Source of the DNA: Oxytricha trifallax
Taxonomy: Eukaryota; Ciliophora; Spirotrichea; Sporadotrichida; Oxytrichidae
Direction: 5' to 3'
NCBI GenBank assembly: GCA_000711775.1
Contig: ARYC01000045.1
Coordinates: forward strand, 62,001-126,000
DNA: 64,000 nt
Shown here: positions 35,006 to 46,067 of the stretch, one piece after another
How positions within the stretch are numbered: position 1 is the stretch's first letter
Layout of the letters: every line of letters starts with the position of its first letter
The notes under the pieces: generated by a model
Databases searched by the model: none
What the model was told of the DNA's origin: nothing
What the model saw: the letters and a program-made list of their open reading frames with translations, nothing else
Position numbers and translations under genes: made by a program

Positions 35006-37787
35006 ATTGATAATTGGCACACTTTCTGAGGATTATTCATCAGATGATTACAAAGTCGGCAGCGAAGAGAGAGACATTTAGGCTAATAAACAATAACATG
35101 ATTGAAAAAAAGAATTTGTAATTTTTTTAAAAAATATGTATAGTACATTTCTATGACTATGAATAAAATTATCAATATATTTTTGATTAGTATAACAAAT
35201 CCTAAATAGCCATGGCTGCAAGAGACAATCCATTAATTATTAACAAAGGTCTCCCACATACTAGGAATAGAAAGTCATATTTTATTATTCACTAATAAAT
35301 ATTTTTAATGAGTAATTCATATATTTATTTTAATTTACTCGATAAGTCTGAGATGAACCTGATCAAACTTGTGAATAGAGTACATATTTAAAATTCTTTA
35401 ATTTTTATATATAGAATGATTAGAGAAAATTCAGCGAAGAGTTTCAGATGGTTTCTATTAAATTGAGGACTGAAGGAGATAAGGTAGCATAGCCACTCAT
35501 TAAGTTTCAATTTGTTTAATTAAATATATTTAAAAATGATACTTTTTATAATGATATATATACTCAGGAGGGTAAGAAAAGTTAAAATTGTAAAATAGTA
35601 AAATCCTTAATTTTTAATGTCCAAAATAATGAATTAAATGGATTTATAGGATGATACCATAATCGTGACTGTTAAGAATGCTGAGGACTCTAGCATGGAT
35701 ATACCTATAACTAATAAGATTATTATGATATCCAATGATTAATTTTTCTATTTTTTAAAAAGAAATGATGGGCTAAGTCCCCTATTAAATACTCAAAAGG
35801 CATAAAAAAGTAAAAACAGACCAGTTATAAAAACTTAATAATACAATAAATATTATCAATGTTTTGAATTATAAGGAGCTGTTTGAGATCATTAAGGATG
35901 AAATATTTAAAAAGGGGTTTTCTAAATCCTTTTTCTAGAGTAGAGGGGGGAGTGTCAGTGAACACCCTAATCATCACAAACATTTAACTGTTTAGCCAAT
36001 TATGATAGATTCATCACAGCATCAGCAGATAATTGAAATTATTGCTGAAAAATTATCACATATTTTTATAAATCTTAAATTAATTCCATTTAAATTGGAA
36101 ACATTTTCTATACAAAATCCTATTTATATAATTGAAGGGGCAAGTGATAATGATTGTAGTGGAATTAGTAACAACTTTTAAAATCTTAACCTTCCAATAT
36201 ATTAATCGCAAATGAGTAGAACTTAACACTAAAATGATTAGTTTATTAACATAATCGATTAAACTCTGATTGATTAAAGTTCATAAGATAAGAGTCAAAT
36301 TACTATGAGTTTGACACCATAGAAAAATGAAAAAACTTTGGGTCACATATGAAAATTTAAATTGAACAAATTTATTAAAAAGGTTTAAAAGATTAATTAT
36401 TATTAAAAATTTAATAAATTAAATTAATATCCCCTCCAAATTACTAAAAAAACTAGTCGACTCTAAGTTAGAAGAAGAAAGAGTTTGATGTGAAAATTAA
36501 TATAGCATTTTCATTATCAACAATATTTTTATCAAGTTTGAAGGCTGTATTCTTTAAAAAAGAAGAACCTGAAATATGCCAAAGAGTAGGAAATGACAGC
36601 CAAGACATGAAAGAAAAATCTCAGAAGTTTGTAAAATCTGAGAAAAATCCTAAAAGTTAAAAAGATTCAGAACCTCAAACTATAAATCTCATTTCAAATT
36701 TTGACTAGAGCAATATAAAGAATAATTCTCGTAATGTTTCATGTTAAAATTATAAAATTATAACTTTGAAAAGCTTACATTTTAATATTTTAATTCCCAG
36801 ACACCTATAATGTAAAGATAGGGTAGTTTATCAGGAAAACCTTCCTATCACAATAGACGAAGTAAGCTAATCAGAGCAGCATCGAATGACCTTACCAGTA
36901 AGTTATAATTATTAAAAATCTTAAATTCTAATTTAGACTAATTTATTGGAGTTAAGAAGAAGAAAAGACAAAGAGGCACGAAAGATAAGAAATTTGGGTA
37001 ATTAAAGCTAGAGGAGGTTGTTTAATTAAAAAGAGTTCATTCTAACTTCAATGAAAGCTGTATAAAACTACTTAATACAGGCTTAGAGAGAGTAGAGTCT
37101 AATTTATCTGCGGCAATATAATAAATTAAAGGTTTTCCTTGATAATATTAAGAATTTTTTTCAATAAATTCTCATTCTTAAATTAATTACATAAAGTGTA
37201 TTAGTTTTTGCAGCAAGTTTTGACTCTAATGGGAACAGAAAATCTTGCATAACAAATGAGCAAAGACGTTCTTTGAGGAGAGATTCCTTATCTGGCAATA
37301 AAGTGAGATTTAATAAAGATATGATTGGGGATTATAATCAAATAGATGAACAGGCTAAAATTGATGAAAATAGAAGAAAATATAAAAAGAACTATGGATC
37401 TTCTTAGGAGCTGTTGATATTAATTAGAATTTTTATAAATTAAGTGCATTCTTGAAGACACTTTTTGTAAACTGCTTAAAAATGACTAGAAATTTTGCAT
37501 AATATTTTATTAATGATAGTAATTCAAGTGTAAGCAAGACCAAAGAAAGTGACTTTAGTGAAGGGATCAGATCCAATAGTAGCAATTTCATATAACAAAT
37601 AGTTCACTTAGGATAAAGCTTAGTATAAATATTTTGTGATTAATTTGCAGTAATTCAAGCTAGTAGCCTAACTTTAGAAAAATGAAGGGATATTAGGATC
37701 TGATGATGATTAACGAGTTATACTCAAAATTAAATATTTAAAAATTCACTGTTTAATACTAAAATCAAACCACAAATTTTAGTCGTG
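35006..37787 (+). CDS. Uncharacterised, heavily fragmented gene
   Basis: Plus-strand coding pieces in linear order, none longer than about 500 bp. Examples: LSEDYSSDDYKVGSEERDIQ (about 35.03 kb), KSEMNLIKLVNR, KFSEEFQMVSIKLRTEGDK, DDTIIVTVKNAEDSSMDIPI (about 35.65 kb), a long Q/S-rich piece at 35.76-36.35 kb, KEEPEICQRVGNDSQDMKEK (about 36.57 kb), SGKPSYHNRRSKLIRAASND, a basic piece VKKKKRQRGTKDKKFG (about 36.95 kb), QIDEQAKIDENRRKYKKNYG (about 37.35 kb) and KNEGILGSDDDQRVI. The last open frame ends at TGA 37785-37787. No start codon was established and no domain recognised. The protein would be charged and largely disordered. Most boundaries are approximate; the number of IESs must be high (about eight or more). 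Confidence 0.5.
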
Positions 37788-38385
37788 ACGTAGACTTATC
37801 TGAAGTGAGTTGACGTGGCAATCAATGACGTGGCAAGTCGTGAACTAGAAAAACTCCAAAAGACCACCTCGTCCCCCATTCCACTTCTCTCTGTACCGAG
37901 ATGCATACGAGACAAGAGCCTAGCGCTAGACTAGGAGTATCCCCCGCAGAGATCTGCTTCCTGTAAACAATTAAAGGGGAGTCTGGAGAAAACTCTTAGC
38001 AGGCTCCACCGCTGCTGAGATAGTAGTCTCTGTCCTTTCGCTGTGGTAGCCTCATTAACCCGACCTGGTGTGGGAGGAAAATCATTATCGTTGGCTTCTA
38101 TGGTTCTCATCGTCTCACTTTTGAAGGTTGAGCACCACCTTCATCCTGCTCCCTATTACCTAGGAAGCTGAACTCACGCCAGTTAGCTCATCTAATGCAG
38201 GGAAATCCTTAACGTGTAGACGACTCGAGGAGTTTAGGAACTGACAAATTGAACCCCGCCGACTGGCCCCTAATGCGGTGAACCCAGCAACCCCCTGCCT
38301 ACCCTCGGCAGGCCTTAGTATAGTAGAAAGCTCAATTTGAAAGTCTCCAGCCTCGAGCCCCTGTGGGTCACTCTATCCTTATAAC
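37788..38385. other. GC-rich island of unknown origin
   Basis: About 600 bp with roughly half G+C, bounded sharply by DNA of about a quarter G+C. It is full of stops in all frames under the ciliate code, and I could not match it to rRNA, tRNA, SRP RNA or RNase P RNA by eye. At its left edge TGACGTGGCA is repeated at 37811 and 37826, and GTCGTGA also occurs twice. A structured non-coding RNA, a SINE-like element or a non-coding remnant of another repeat family are all possible. Confidence 0.6.
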
Positions 38386-38447
38386 TTTCTTATTTAATAA
38401 TATATTAGGATCTAAGTTGAGAGAATATCAATTTAAATTGTCCAAAA

Positions 38448-39550
38448 ATGCTAAGAGAAATTCCTTTAATATTGAGTAAATACAATGGAAATGAAGAGAA
38501 AAAAAATAAGTAAATTAAATACTTTGAAATAGCAAATATAATTAATATTGTAATTCCTCTATCTCTTTCTTGATTAATGTTAAAGGGAAAAAATTAAATC
38601 AATATAAAAAAAAGTTATTCTATTTTTGGTAGTTGGATTTTAGAACATAAAATTAATTAATGACTGCTATAGTAGACTATTTTAAATTTACTTGATTATT
38701 TATATTTATTTAGTAATAATAAAGGAAATAAAAACCTTCAAGATATGAAGAATGAAATAAAATAAAAAAGCAAAAGTAAGTGATTGAAATAACAAATTTA
38801 CCCTTTTTTATATAGAAACAATAGTATTTCATTTGGAGAGCACACTACTACACATAATTATCAAGAAAAATGAATTGCAAGGATATGATGCATCTGCCTA
38901 TGTTAAACTGATTGGGAAAAGTCAGCTCAAGGTAAAAACATTATTTTAACAATTTCTTGTTTAGCTGTACTTGAACTACAGACCATACCTCAAAGAAATG
39001 CTTATGGAATTGAAACAAGATTATGAGTTGATACTCTTTGGATCTAAAGAGACATAGTACATCGAATAAATTGGAGCGACTTTGCAAAATTAAATTATAA
39101 GCATTACTATCACTAAAAATTAGATTGCATAATCAAATGTCATATAATTATTATTGTCAAAAAGATGAGTAAATCTTTGACTATCTGATACCAAGAGAAA
39201 TGCTCTACACTCATAAGGATTCTGGAGTGCAGTCCCTAGATCTAAGTATATTGCTGGGAACCAGAGATTTGAAAGATATTTTAGTTATAACTCATAACTT
39301 AGAAAAATCCTTTTTGCACACAGCTAATTGCATCCCTATAAAAGAGTACACAGGTTGCAAGAAGGATCTGTCATTATTTATAATAAAGTGTGGTTTTTAT
39401 ATGACAATTTGAAACTTATATTCGTTCATAAGCTGTTAATAAATTAAAAATTTTACTTCATTTTTCTCTTTAACTCGCTATTTAAAAGGCTACCGAGACA
39501 TAATAGATGTGCGGACAAAAATAGCAGAAGATTTTTAGACATAAATTTGA
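38448..39550 (+). CDS. SCP/FCP1-type (NIF) phosphatase-fold protein without catalytic aspartates
   Basis: Tentative start ATG 38448 (MLREIPLILSKYNGNEEKK); TGA 39548-39550. Introns at 38776-38815 and 38932-38964 give clean joins. The domain follows CTD small-phosphatase order: KKTIVFHLESTLLH where the family has KTLVLDLDETLVH; LYLNYRPYLKEMLMEL..YELILFGSKETQYIEQI; then FDYLIPREMLYTHKDSGVQSLDLS; RDLKDILVITHNLEKSF where the family has an Asp-rich IIVDNSP; and a C-terminal RDIIDVRTKI. The nucleophile and acid/base aspartates of DxDx(T/V) are His and Glu, and the later Asp is Thr. It is probably a non-catalytic binding member of the HAD superfamily. The CAT codon (38830) lies inside an exon, so it is not an artefact of a junction. 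Confidence 0.75.
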
Positions 39551-39832
39551 GTAACAGTAACAACAATTATATAGAAACTAAATAAGGGAAAGTTTAACTC
39601 TAAATGTATATATGAACTTATAAATTGCGTTATTTTGGATTTAAGAGAGGCCTCTTTTGTTGCTAATATAATAGACATCAGATTAATATATTGTTTGATT
39701 TATAATTACCTGATTAAACCTTAAACATATAATATAAGGTTAATTCCTAATAATCTACATTCATTATTAGGATTTTTAGGGTTTATATAAATTATGAGTT
39801 ATTATTTTAATTTTGTAAAATGTAAGCACGCT

Positions 39833-40775
39833 AAAACAGTGGTCTCGATAATAATGACATCAAAGAAATTAAAGTATTTCTGAGAACTTACAATCAATAT
39901 ACAAACTATCCAATATCTTTTGATATTGAATTTATGATTTTCCATAATAAATGTAAAAATTTATTATGGAAATATATTAAATGACGCAATCGATTGTGCA
40001 AAATCTATAGCGGAGCATGATGCTTAAGTTGGCCACTTCAAGTCAAATATCAGATATTTAATAAAAGCTTTAAAGAATGATTAGGTATGTTATAAATATA
40101 TAGTGACTAAATGTACCCCCTTTCTTTTCCTTTTTTCTAGAAAATACAACTACATAAAATAGTATGTGTTCATCAAAGTGATATGGCTACTTACTTTATT
40201 CTTTTAATTTCACCATAGCCTTAAATTAATTGCTTTTAAGATGTTGATTGACAAGTCAAGTCAGGTAGTAGTGGCTGATGATGGTCGTCCTGTCTAATCA
40301 TATAATTTACTTAAGTTTTCACAGTAAGTATTCAGCATAAGTGTGATTTAGATAAATCTCCACTCTATTAGGGAATCAATAACTCAAACATTTTATAGAT
40401 CTCTGTTCTAGAAATAGGGAGGGTGTGAATTATATGACATAGTATTATATAATAAACATCAAGTTATAAATAGTTCTTAGAAAATAAAAAATTTTGGACT
40501 TCACTTAATAAATTGATTTAAAAAATACTTAAATAGTGTTAAAAATTTATCAAAAATTTAGTACTTTTTATCAATTTCTTCACTATTAGAAATTTAAGTT
40601 GGAAGAGGTTGATAATAGCAGAGAATTTGAGAAAAAAATAGACAATGCAATTATACAACTTGAAAAAGATATACAAGAAAAGAAAGCAAATATTCGCAAA
40701 CTCATGAAAGAAGTCACTTTTAACGATGACTTAATTCCATCTAGTAAAAATAGACATAGCGCACTGGTAATTTGA
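39833..40775 (+). CDS. Uncharacterised helical protein, fragmented
   Basis: Plus-strand pieces: GLDNNDIKEIKVFLRTYNQY and PISFDIEFMIFH (39.84-39.95 kb), ILNDAIDCAKSIAEHDAQVG and FKSNIRYLIKALKNDQ (39.97-40.08 kb), KIQLHKIVCVHQSD (about 40.14 kb), MLIDKSSQVVVADDGRPVQS (about 40.24 kb), and a coiled-coil end REFEKKIDNAIIQLEKDIQE with KKANIRKLMKEVTFNDD, closing at TGA 40773-40775. The start is not established; a splice acceptor (ctaaaacag) precedes the first piece. No domain recognised. Confidence 0.5.
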
Positions 40776-41273
40776 GAATATTAAGGATTTTTAGCACAAA
40801 TATCTATCTATAAATACTAACAAACATATCAACAATAAAGAGATGAAAAGAATCAAAGTATAATATTTTACATTTTATAATCACATAATTATTAATCATT
40901 TTTACAATTTAAATGCTTAATATACTAGATATAGAAACAATAAATTGAAAATTTAGCCCTTAATTCTATAATTATTACTACTATAAAAATTTTAATTACT
41001 GTCATATATTTGTTTATGTACAAGGTTTTTTATTTTATCTTAAGTTCATATTAATTATTAGTTGAGTTATTATTATTGGGCTTTTCTGTTTTTTTTTATT
41101 AGATTTGATATAATTGAAAAATTAAACTGGCAAGTCATTTATAGATGACTCAAATCTTAAATTCATTCTAAGTCTAATATTTAAAATGCACTATAAAATT
41201 AAAAAAATGTATCTTTAAAAATAAATAATAAATAATATTACATGTTAGCAAGCAAATCAAATGTAGGTTTTCT
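40776..41273. other. Intergenic, no gene seen
   Basis: About 500 bp of very AT-rich DNA between convergent genes. Nothing recognised. Confidence 0.5.
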
Positions 41274-42717
41274 TCAAATATTGCTACTGTTATTATTTTT
41301 ATCTTGTAGGTTTTAATTGCTGTTATTGTTAAAATTGAAAGCACTGCCAAGTATTACACTAATTATAGAGTTTTAATTAATTAAATTTTTTAATATTCAA
41401 GTTTCTTAACAATTGCTTGATTGTTAAATTTATATAAATGGTCTTGAAAATTAAATTTAAACAAATCAATAAGGTAGTGTTCTATGTTGAAGAAGTTGCA
41501 TTTGGAAAATGACTTTGCAAATTGGCAGACCCCATATTGCTTAAGATATTACTCAATTTCTACTCTTGTGACTCATTAGGGTGGCCTAACAGTTGAAATA
41601 ATGAATTCAAGGTCGAGTGCACATCCGTGTTATTAGTTCCTGTTGAATTTAATGCTTGGTTTGCTTATGTATTCACAAAGCTACTTTGTAAACTTTGCTT
41701 TAGTTGCAATCTCTCTGGACTGATCTTAGATTCATTCAATTGAATTATAATCAATTAATATGTTATATTGCATTAAATCTTTTACTTTCTGATTGTGCAA
41801 CTGCTGCTCATTGTTTTGAGACAACCCTCTCAATCTTTTTAGGCTATTGATTGCAAATTCACTCTCATTCTTAGGTTTGAAAGAAGACTGATTTTGATAG
41901 CTACCACTATTATTGTACGAATTATTGATGTTTTAAGCCTAGTTTGCTCCAAGTGCTGCGCTTATATGCGATAAGAAATTGTGTTGGTTTTGTTAAGTGG
42001 GAGGCTTCTTTTAGAAATCTTGAATTTTCTCTGTGAGTTTAATGTCTAAAATATAAAAATATAACATTTTTATGTCTCTCTTTTTACTAGCATCACTTAA
42101 ATAAGCATCATTAAGGCTGTTCAAGATGTTCTACCCAAAAAGGTTGTTGAAAGATCTCTCGTTGTTATTATTTGAGTTTAAACTTATGTTACCGTGTAGC
42201 ATATTAGTTCCATGATGATCATGAGAGTGATGACTTTTGTCAAACCAATCGTTCGAGATCTTTCTTGAATTTAATGTTGTACTAGCTCTCTGATTATTCT
42301 ACAAAAGAGTCAAAAGTTCCAGAGCTAGATTGTTCAAACCAGGGTTTTGGGTGTAAGCATGAGAGAAACCACCAAACATATTGTTTAGCAAGTGGTGGTT
42401 GTTTATGGAAGTTGGAGTAAGAGTGCCAGCTGAGAGAACATTATTCTTATGTGAGATATTGAAGTTTAAATCACTAAGGCTATGCTTAGGTTTTTGTTAT
42501 GCAGTTTATTATATTTAATTTTGTAAGATCTTATGTTCAATTTAGAGAGATAAAGCCTAAAATGACTATATTTGTTATATTAGCTGGTTGTTATTTGTCA
42601 ATTCAAGTATTAAAGCTAAGAATCGTTGTCTTGTAGGCATATTCATCTAATTGTCTTTGATTAATTCATTGGTATAAGTCTCAACAACTTTATTGCTCAA
42701 TAGTCATTCAATTGCAT
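41274..42717 (-). CDS. N/Q/S-rich low-complexity protein
   Basis: Start ATG 42717 (MQLSNKVVETYTNELIKDNQ) after removing an 11-bp IES; TGA 41274. The N-terminal ~60 residues look foldable and helical (MPTRQRFLALILELTNNNQL). The rest is N/Q/S/H-rich (for example NNHHLLNNMFGGFSHAYTQN and an HHSHDHHG patch). A probable intron lies near 41.74-41.80 kb (gtaaaag...tctaag), joining HNQK to ISPERLQLKQSLQSSF. The last piece, SAFNFNNNSNQNLQDKNNN, ends the protein. No family recognised; the bias suggests a disordered or prion-like regulatory protein. Its start is only 63 bp from that of the divergent Dpy-30-like gene. Confidence 0.7.
42697..42707 (-). other. Tiny IES, 11 bp, pointer ATTGA
   Basis: TCAAT (coding strand ATTGA) at 42697-42701 and 42708-42712. 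Removing 11 bp converts a frame that stops immediately after the ATG into MQLSNKVVETYTNEL. Confidence 0.6.
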
Positions 42718-42780
42718 TTGTCTCTATTTAAAATTAGTTGATTGAACACTTAAATAATTAATTTAGAATAAAATTTCAAA

Positions 42781-43592
42781 ATGGAAGATGTAAGCGTTTT
42801 TATACAACTGTCAATTGATTCAATATTTACTTATTTTTCCAAATAGAATCGTAACTTTGCAGACAGTGCTGCCGATGAAGAAGAAAATCTCTTTGGAGAT
42901 GATTACAATACAGCCTTTGTAAAGACTTTACTGAGAGTGCAAAATAATGTGATAAATCTTCCAGGAGGCAGAGAGCACTTTGATATATATCTAGCAAAAA
43001 CCATTTATCCAGTACTTGTACCAGGACTAGAAAGTTTAGCGAGAGAGATAGACAGACTTTAAAACTCTGATGGTAAGCAGAATGGAATAATTTAACAATC
43101 AATTTTATAGAGCATATTGACTCAAGTATTAAGGAAAGATTTAATCCATGCATTTTCCTTGGAGAATTTTTAATGAGAAACAATCCTAAATTCGGTCATA
43201 AGTTAGAGTACGCAGAAATATTTAGGCAATATGCAAAGATAGAGAAAATTAGAAGATTCTTCTCAGTTAAGAGACAAAAAGTCTACAAGCATTTTATGTT
43301 ACAACCTTACCAAGGAAATTTTGTGAAAAGACACATAAATGAATTCATTAAGGCAATAGACGAGTTTTTAAGAATCGAAGGAAAGCTTGCAGCTAATTTT
43401 TTAATTCATGAAAATTTCGTACAGTTATAAGAAGACGAAGTACTGCCATTTGAGAAATTCTACGATGTGCTATCAAAATGGGCAATTACACAAGATAAAA
43501 TGTCATATGAAGATTTTGCAACTCATGAAGATGAGGTCGCTAAAGAGGAGCAATTAGAAGCATTCAAAAAGATGACAGATAGAATACTGTGA
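42781..43592 (+). CDS. Dpy-30-motif protein
   Basis: 238 residues from three exons: 42781-42789, 42847-43072 and 43111-43592, with GT...AG introns of 57 and 38 bp. The exon lengths sum to a multiple of three, and no IES is present. Residues about 45-110 (FDIYLAKTIYPVLVPGLESL..RFNPCIFLGEFLMRNNP) follow the Dpy-30 helix-loop-helix pattern, where the family has YL..TVVPILLQGL..NPIEFLA.YLLKNNP. Dpy-30 motifs dock onto AKAP-type amphipathic helices and occur in radial-spoke and other ciliary proteins as well as in histone methyltransferase complexes. The remaining ~130 residues are helical and charged, ending in an acidic tail. A ciliary role is plausible but inferred. The paralogue within the family is not identified. 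Confidence 0.75.
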
Positions 43593-43675
43593 TACAATAC
43601 TTAGCTGTATATTTTTAATGTTTCAAATATCACTTTAATATCTCATTATCTAATTTAAACAATTTACTAGTTGTC

Positions 43676-45885
43676 TCACCCAATTAAAAGATATATAACA
43701 ACTTTGTTGTGTAATGACTAGAATAGCTCAAGATATATTTGTATCTTTTGTGGTGATGACATAGAATCATTGAATTCTAGTAATACCTAGTTATAAATAA
43801 GTCTCCGCTCTCGCTCAAAGCTAAAGAAAAACTCATCAAGGCTATTATATTCATTGTCTCTCAAGTTATCTGGTGAGTTTTCTTAAGGATTAGAATAGTT
43901 GTTGAAGGATTCCTTAATCACTTGCTGTAAGTTGTTATTCTTGATATCTTTCTCGATTACTTAAGGTTATATTTATGGTGAGAAATAAAATTAGGATAGT
44001 TTATTATTGATATGGAAATTTTTTTAATTTACCCAATTAAATTAAACCTTAGAAAGCATAAATTTGCTTTGGCTTGCTTTTCTTGGATTTGTTCTTTTTC
44101 AATCCGAACTTTGACGGATGATATTTAGTTTTGGAATTATTGGCTGTAGGTTTATTCGAACTGTTTCTTAATGACTATATAGACTGTGCATCGTTAATTT
44201 TAGTTTCGTAAGATTGCTTAATGCTAGAAGCTAAGATATCTCCAAAGGTATGACTGGAGGATCTTTCTCGACCTATCCTGGGAGGATTAATTTCAAGAAA
44301 GTTATTCTGTTTTCTTGGGGATTCTAAAATCGGAGGGTGAGAGTTTTCATTGTCTCCATCGTTCTCGTGGATGTTGCTTTGCTCGAAATCTGATTGTGGT
44401 TGAACAGTGTCTTCAAATTCTCTGCCTTTCTCCTTTGTTAGATCTGAGACTATGATTCCTTAGGCTGTGTTTCTCTTTCTTTCGAAAATTATCTTTGCTT
44501 TCTCTGTGATGTAAGTTTCAACATCAGCACCCAGCTCTTTTTCAATTCTATTAAAGAACTTCTAGGCATGACTTCTAATTTGAGCACCAGATCTTGTCCC
44601 AATTAAACCTATATTCATTTAGTAAATATGAATGTACTATGATAAAGAAAGTTTATTTAATATAAAATAAAATGTATTGCTTTTTGTAAAGGATAAAATT
44701 GTTAAATTTTTTTCAGATCTTTATATATCTCTTTTGCTCATTACTTTTTTCTAAAAAATAATTATCTTAAAATCATTGATTTAGTGAAGGAGCAAGGCAA
44801 TATAAATTATTAATAAAGAATTATCGAACTGTAAATATAAAAAAATTATAGGTTTTTAAAATGTGTTGCTCTACCTTCTTCCAATCTCTACCGAACAAAT
44901 GCATTGCTATAAATATAGATTTTAATTAACTAAAGAGTAAGATATGAGAAATTTAAAAAGAAATATATCTTTTGAATTTTATACCTTCAATGAATTTCTC
45001 ATGTTCTTCTCTGGACCACCTCCCAGATGTTTTGTGGTCAAAATCATTTATAAATTTATATGCCTTTTAAATAAAAATTCAAACATTTTTCCATTTTTAA
45101 AATCGGATCCTATGCCATTCAAGAAATCTGCATTCATCTGCAGCTGCTAAGGAGACAGATTTTCTCTCAAATTGAGCTGCTTTCTTCTAGCTCTGCGTTG
45201 ATCTATACTTGCGAGTAGTGGATTCTTAGACTGATCGGTTGGAATCGAAACTTAGCTTTCATAATTATTACCTCCACTCATAGAACTTTGAATACCTCGG
45301 GGAGTATCAAATAATTTATTAAATAAACAATAAGTGAGTATATTATTCCTTTTCCAGTTATGACATATCTTAGGATATAATCTCATAGACACATTTAAGA
45401 TAGATAAAAATATTAATCATTAAAATATTGAATGTTAAGCTAGTTCACTGGAGTTCCTATTTGATTAGCTCTTCCCGTATTTTCGCATGAATGCTATCTT
45501 TCACTTTTATTGCTGCCCATTGGAGATATGGGTTCAAGCTGTTTTTCGACGGATAAAGTCTTATTTCGATATTGGCTTTAAAAATAATGAACAAATTTAC
45601 ATGAAAGCTTGCTGTTGCAGAAGATCCTATTAAATTTCTGATGTGACTCTAGCCTTCTCTTAATGATACATCAGCAGCCCTTGAATGATTTAGAATAAAC
45701 AATATAGTATTTTTTATATAAATTTAATGATCCTTGTTGAGAGGTGGTATATTTAATTTTCTAAAATTAAATCTGGAATGCTTGTCAAATTGCTCATCCG
45801 GGTTTTCCTTTTGTAAGATATCAAAATTTTCAATTTAACTTAAATTTTCTATATCTGCTCTTGGGCTTTGAGATTGGCTCCTCAT
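43676..45885 (-). CDS. SHAQKYF-type single-MYB protein
   Basis: Start ATG 45885 (MRSQSQSPRADIENLSQIEN); TGA 43676. After a disordered N-terminus come the pieces RWSREEHEKFIEG, FGRDWKKVEQHI and GTRSGAQIRSHAQKFFNRIE, which together form the SHAQKYF MYB/SANT domain found in plant, dictyostelid and ciliate DNA-binding proteins. The C-terminal ~250 residues are acidic/S-rich, then basic (KFGLKKNKSKKSKPK), with a helical end. IESs with readable pointers lie at 45040-45098 (GATTTT) and 45301-45449 (ACTCC). Another, between QHI and GTRSG, splits the DNA-binding domain, with ATT as the likely pointer. It is the second MYB gene in the window, and its domain is of a different class from the 3R-MYB. Confidence 0.83.
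45040..45098 (-). other. IES, 59 bp, pointer GATTTT
   Basis: AAAATC (coding GATTTT) at 45040-45045 and 45099-45104. The join gives NGIGSDFDHKTSGRWSREEH in frame, completing the first MYB helix region. Confidence 0.75.
45301..45449 (-). other. IES, 149 bp, pointer ACTCC
   Basis: GGAGT (coding ACTCC) at 45301-45305 and 45450-45454. The join gives RANQIGTPRGIQSSMSGG in frame. Confidence 0.7.
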
Positions 45886-46067
45886 TTTTAATAATTTAAA
45901 TCACTTAAATCCTGTATTTAAATTAATTTCTTCAATATAATCATAATTCTATGAATGGATAGTATTAACAGTTGAATCAGGGTGGGTAGTAAATAGCTAA
46001 ATAAGTTGTTTTGATATAGGGATTCATTATTAAATAATACACAAAGATACAAAATTTACAGACGAAA

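Noticed and set aside
37788-38385. rRNA, SRP RNA, RNase P or tRNA gene in the GC-rich island
   Set aside because: None of the hallmark motifs of these RNAs could be found on either strand by eye, so no RNA class is claimed.
42827-43183. 118-residue minus-strand ORF
   Set aside because: Shadow of the Dpy-30-like gene, whose plus-strand exons join cleanly and match a family.
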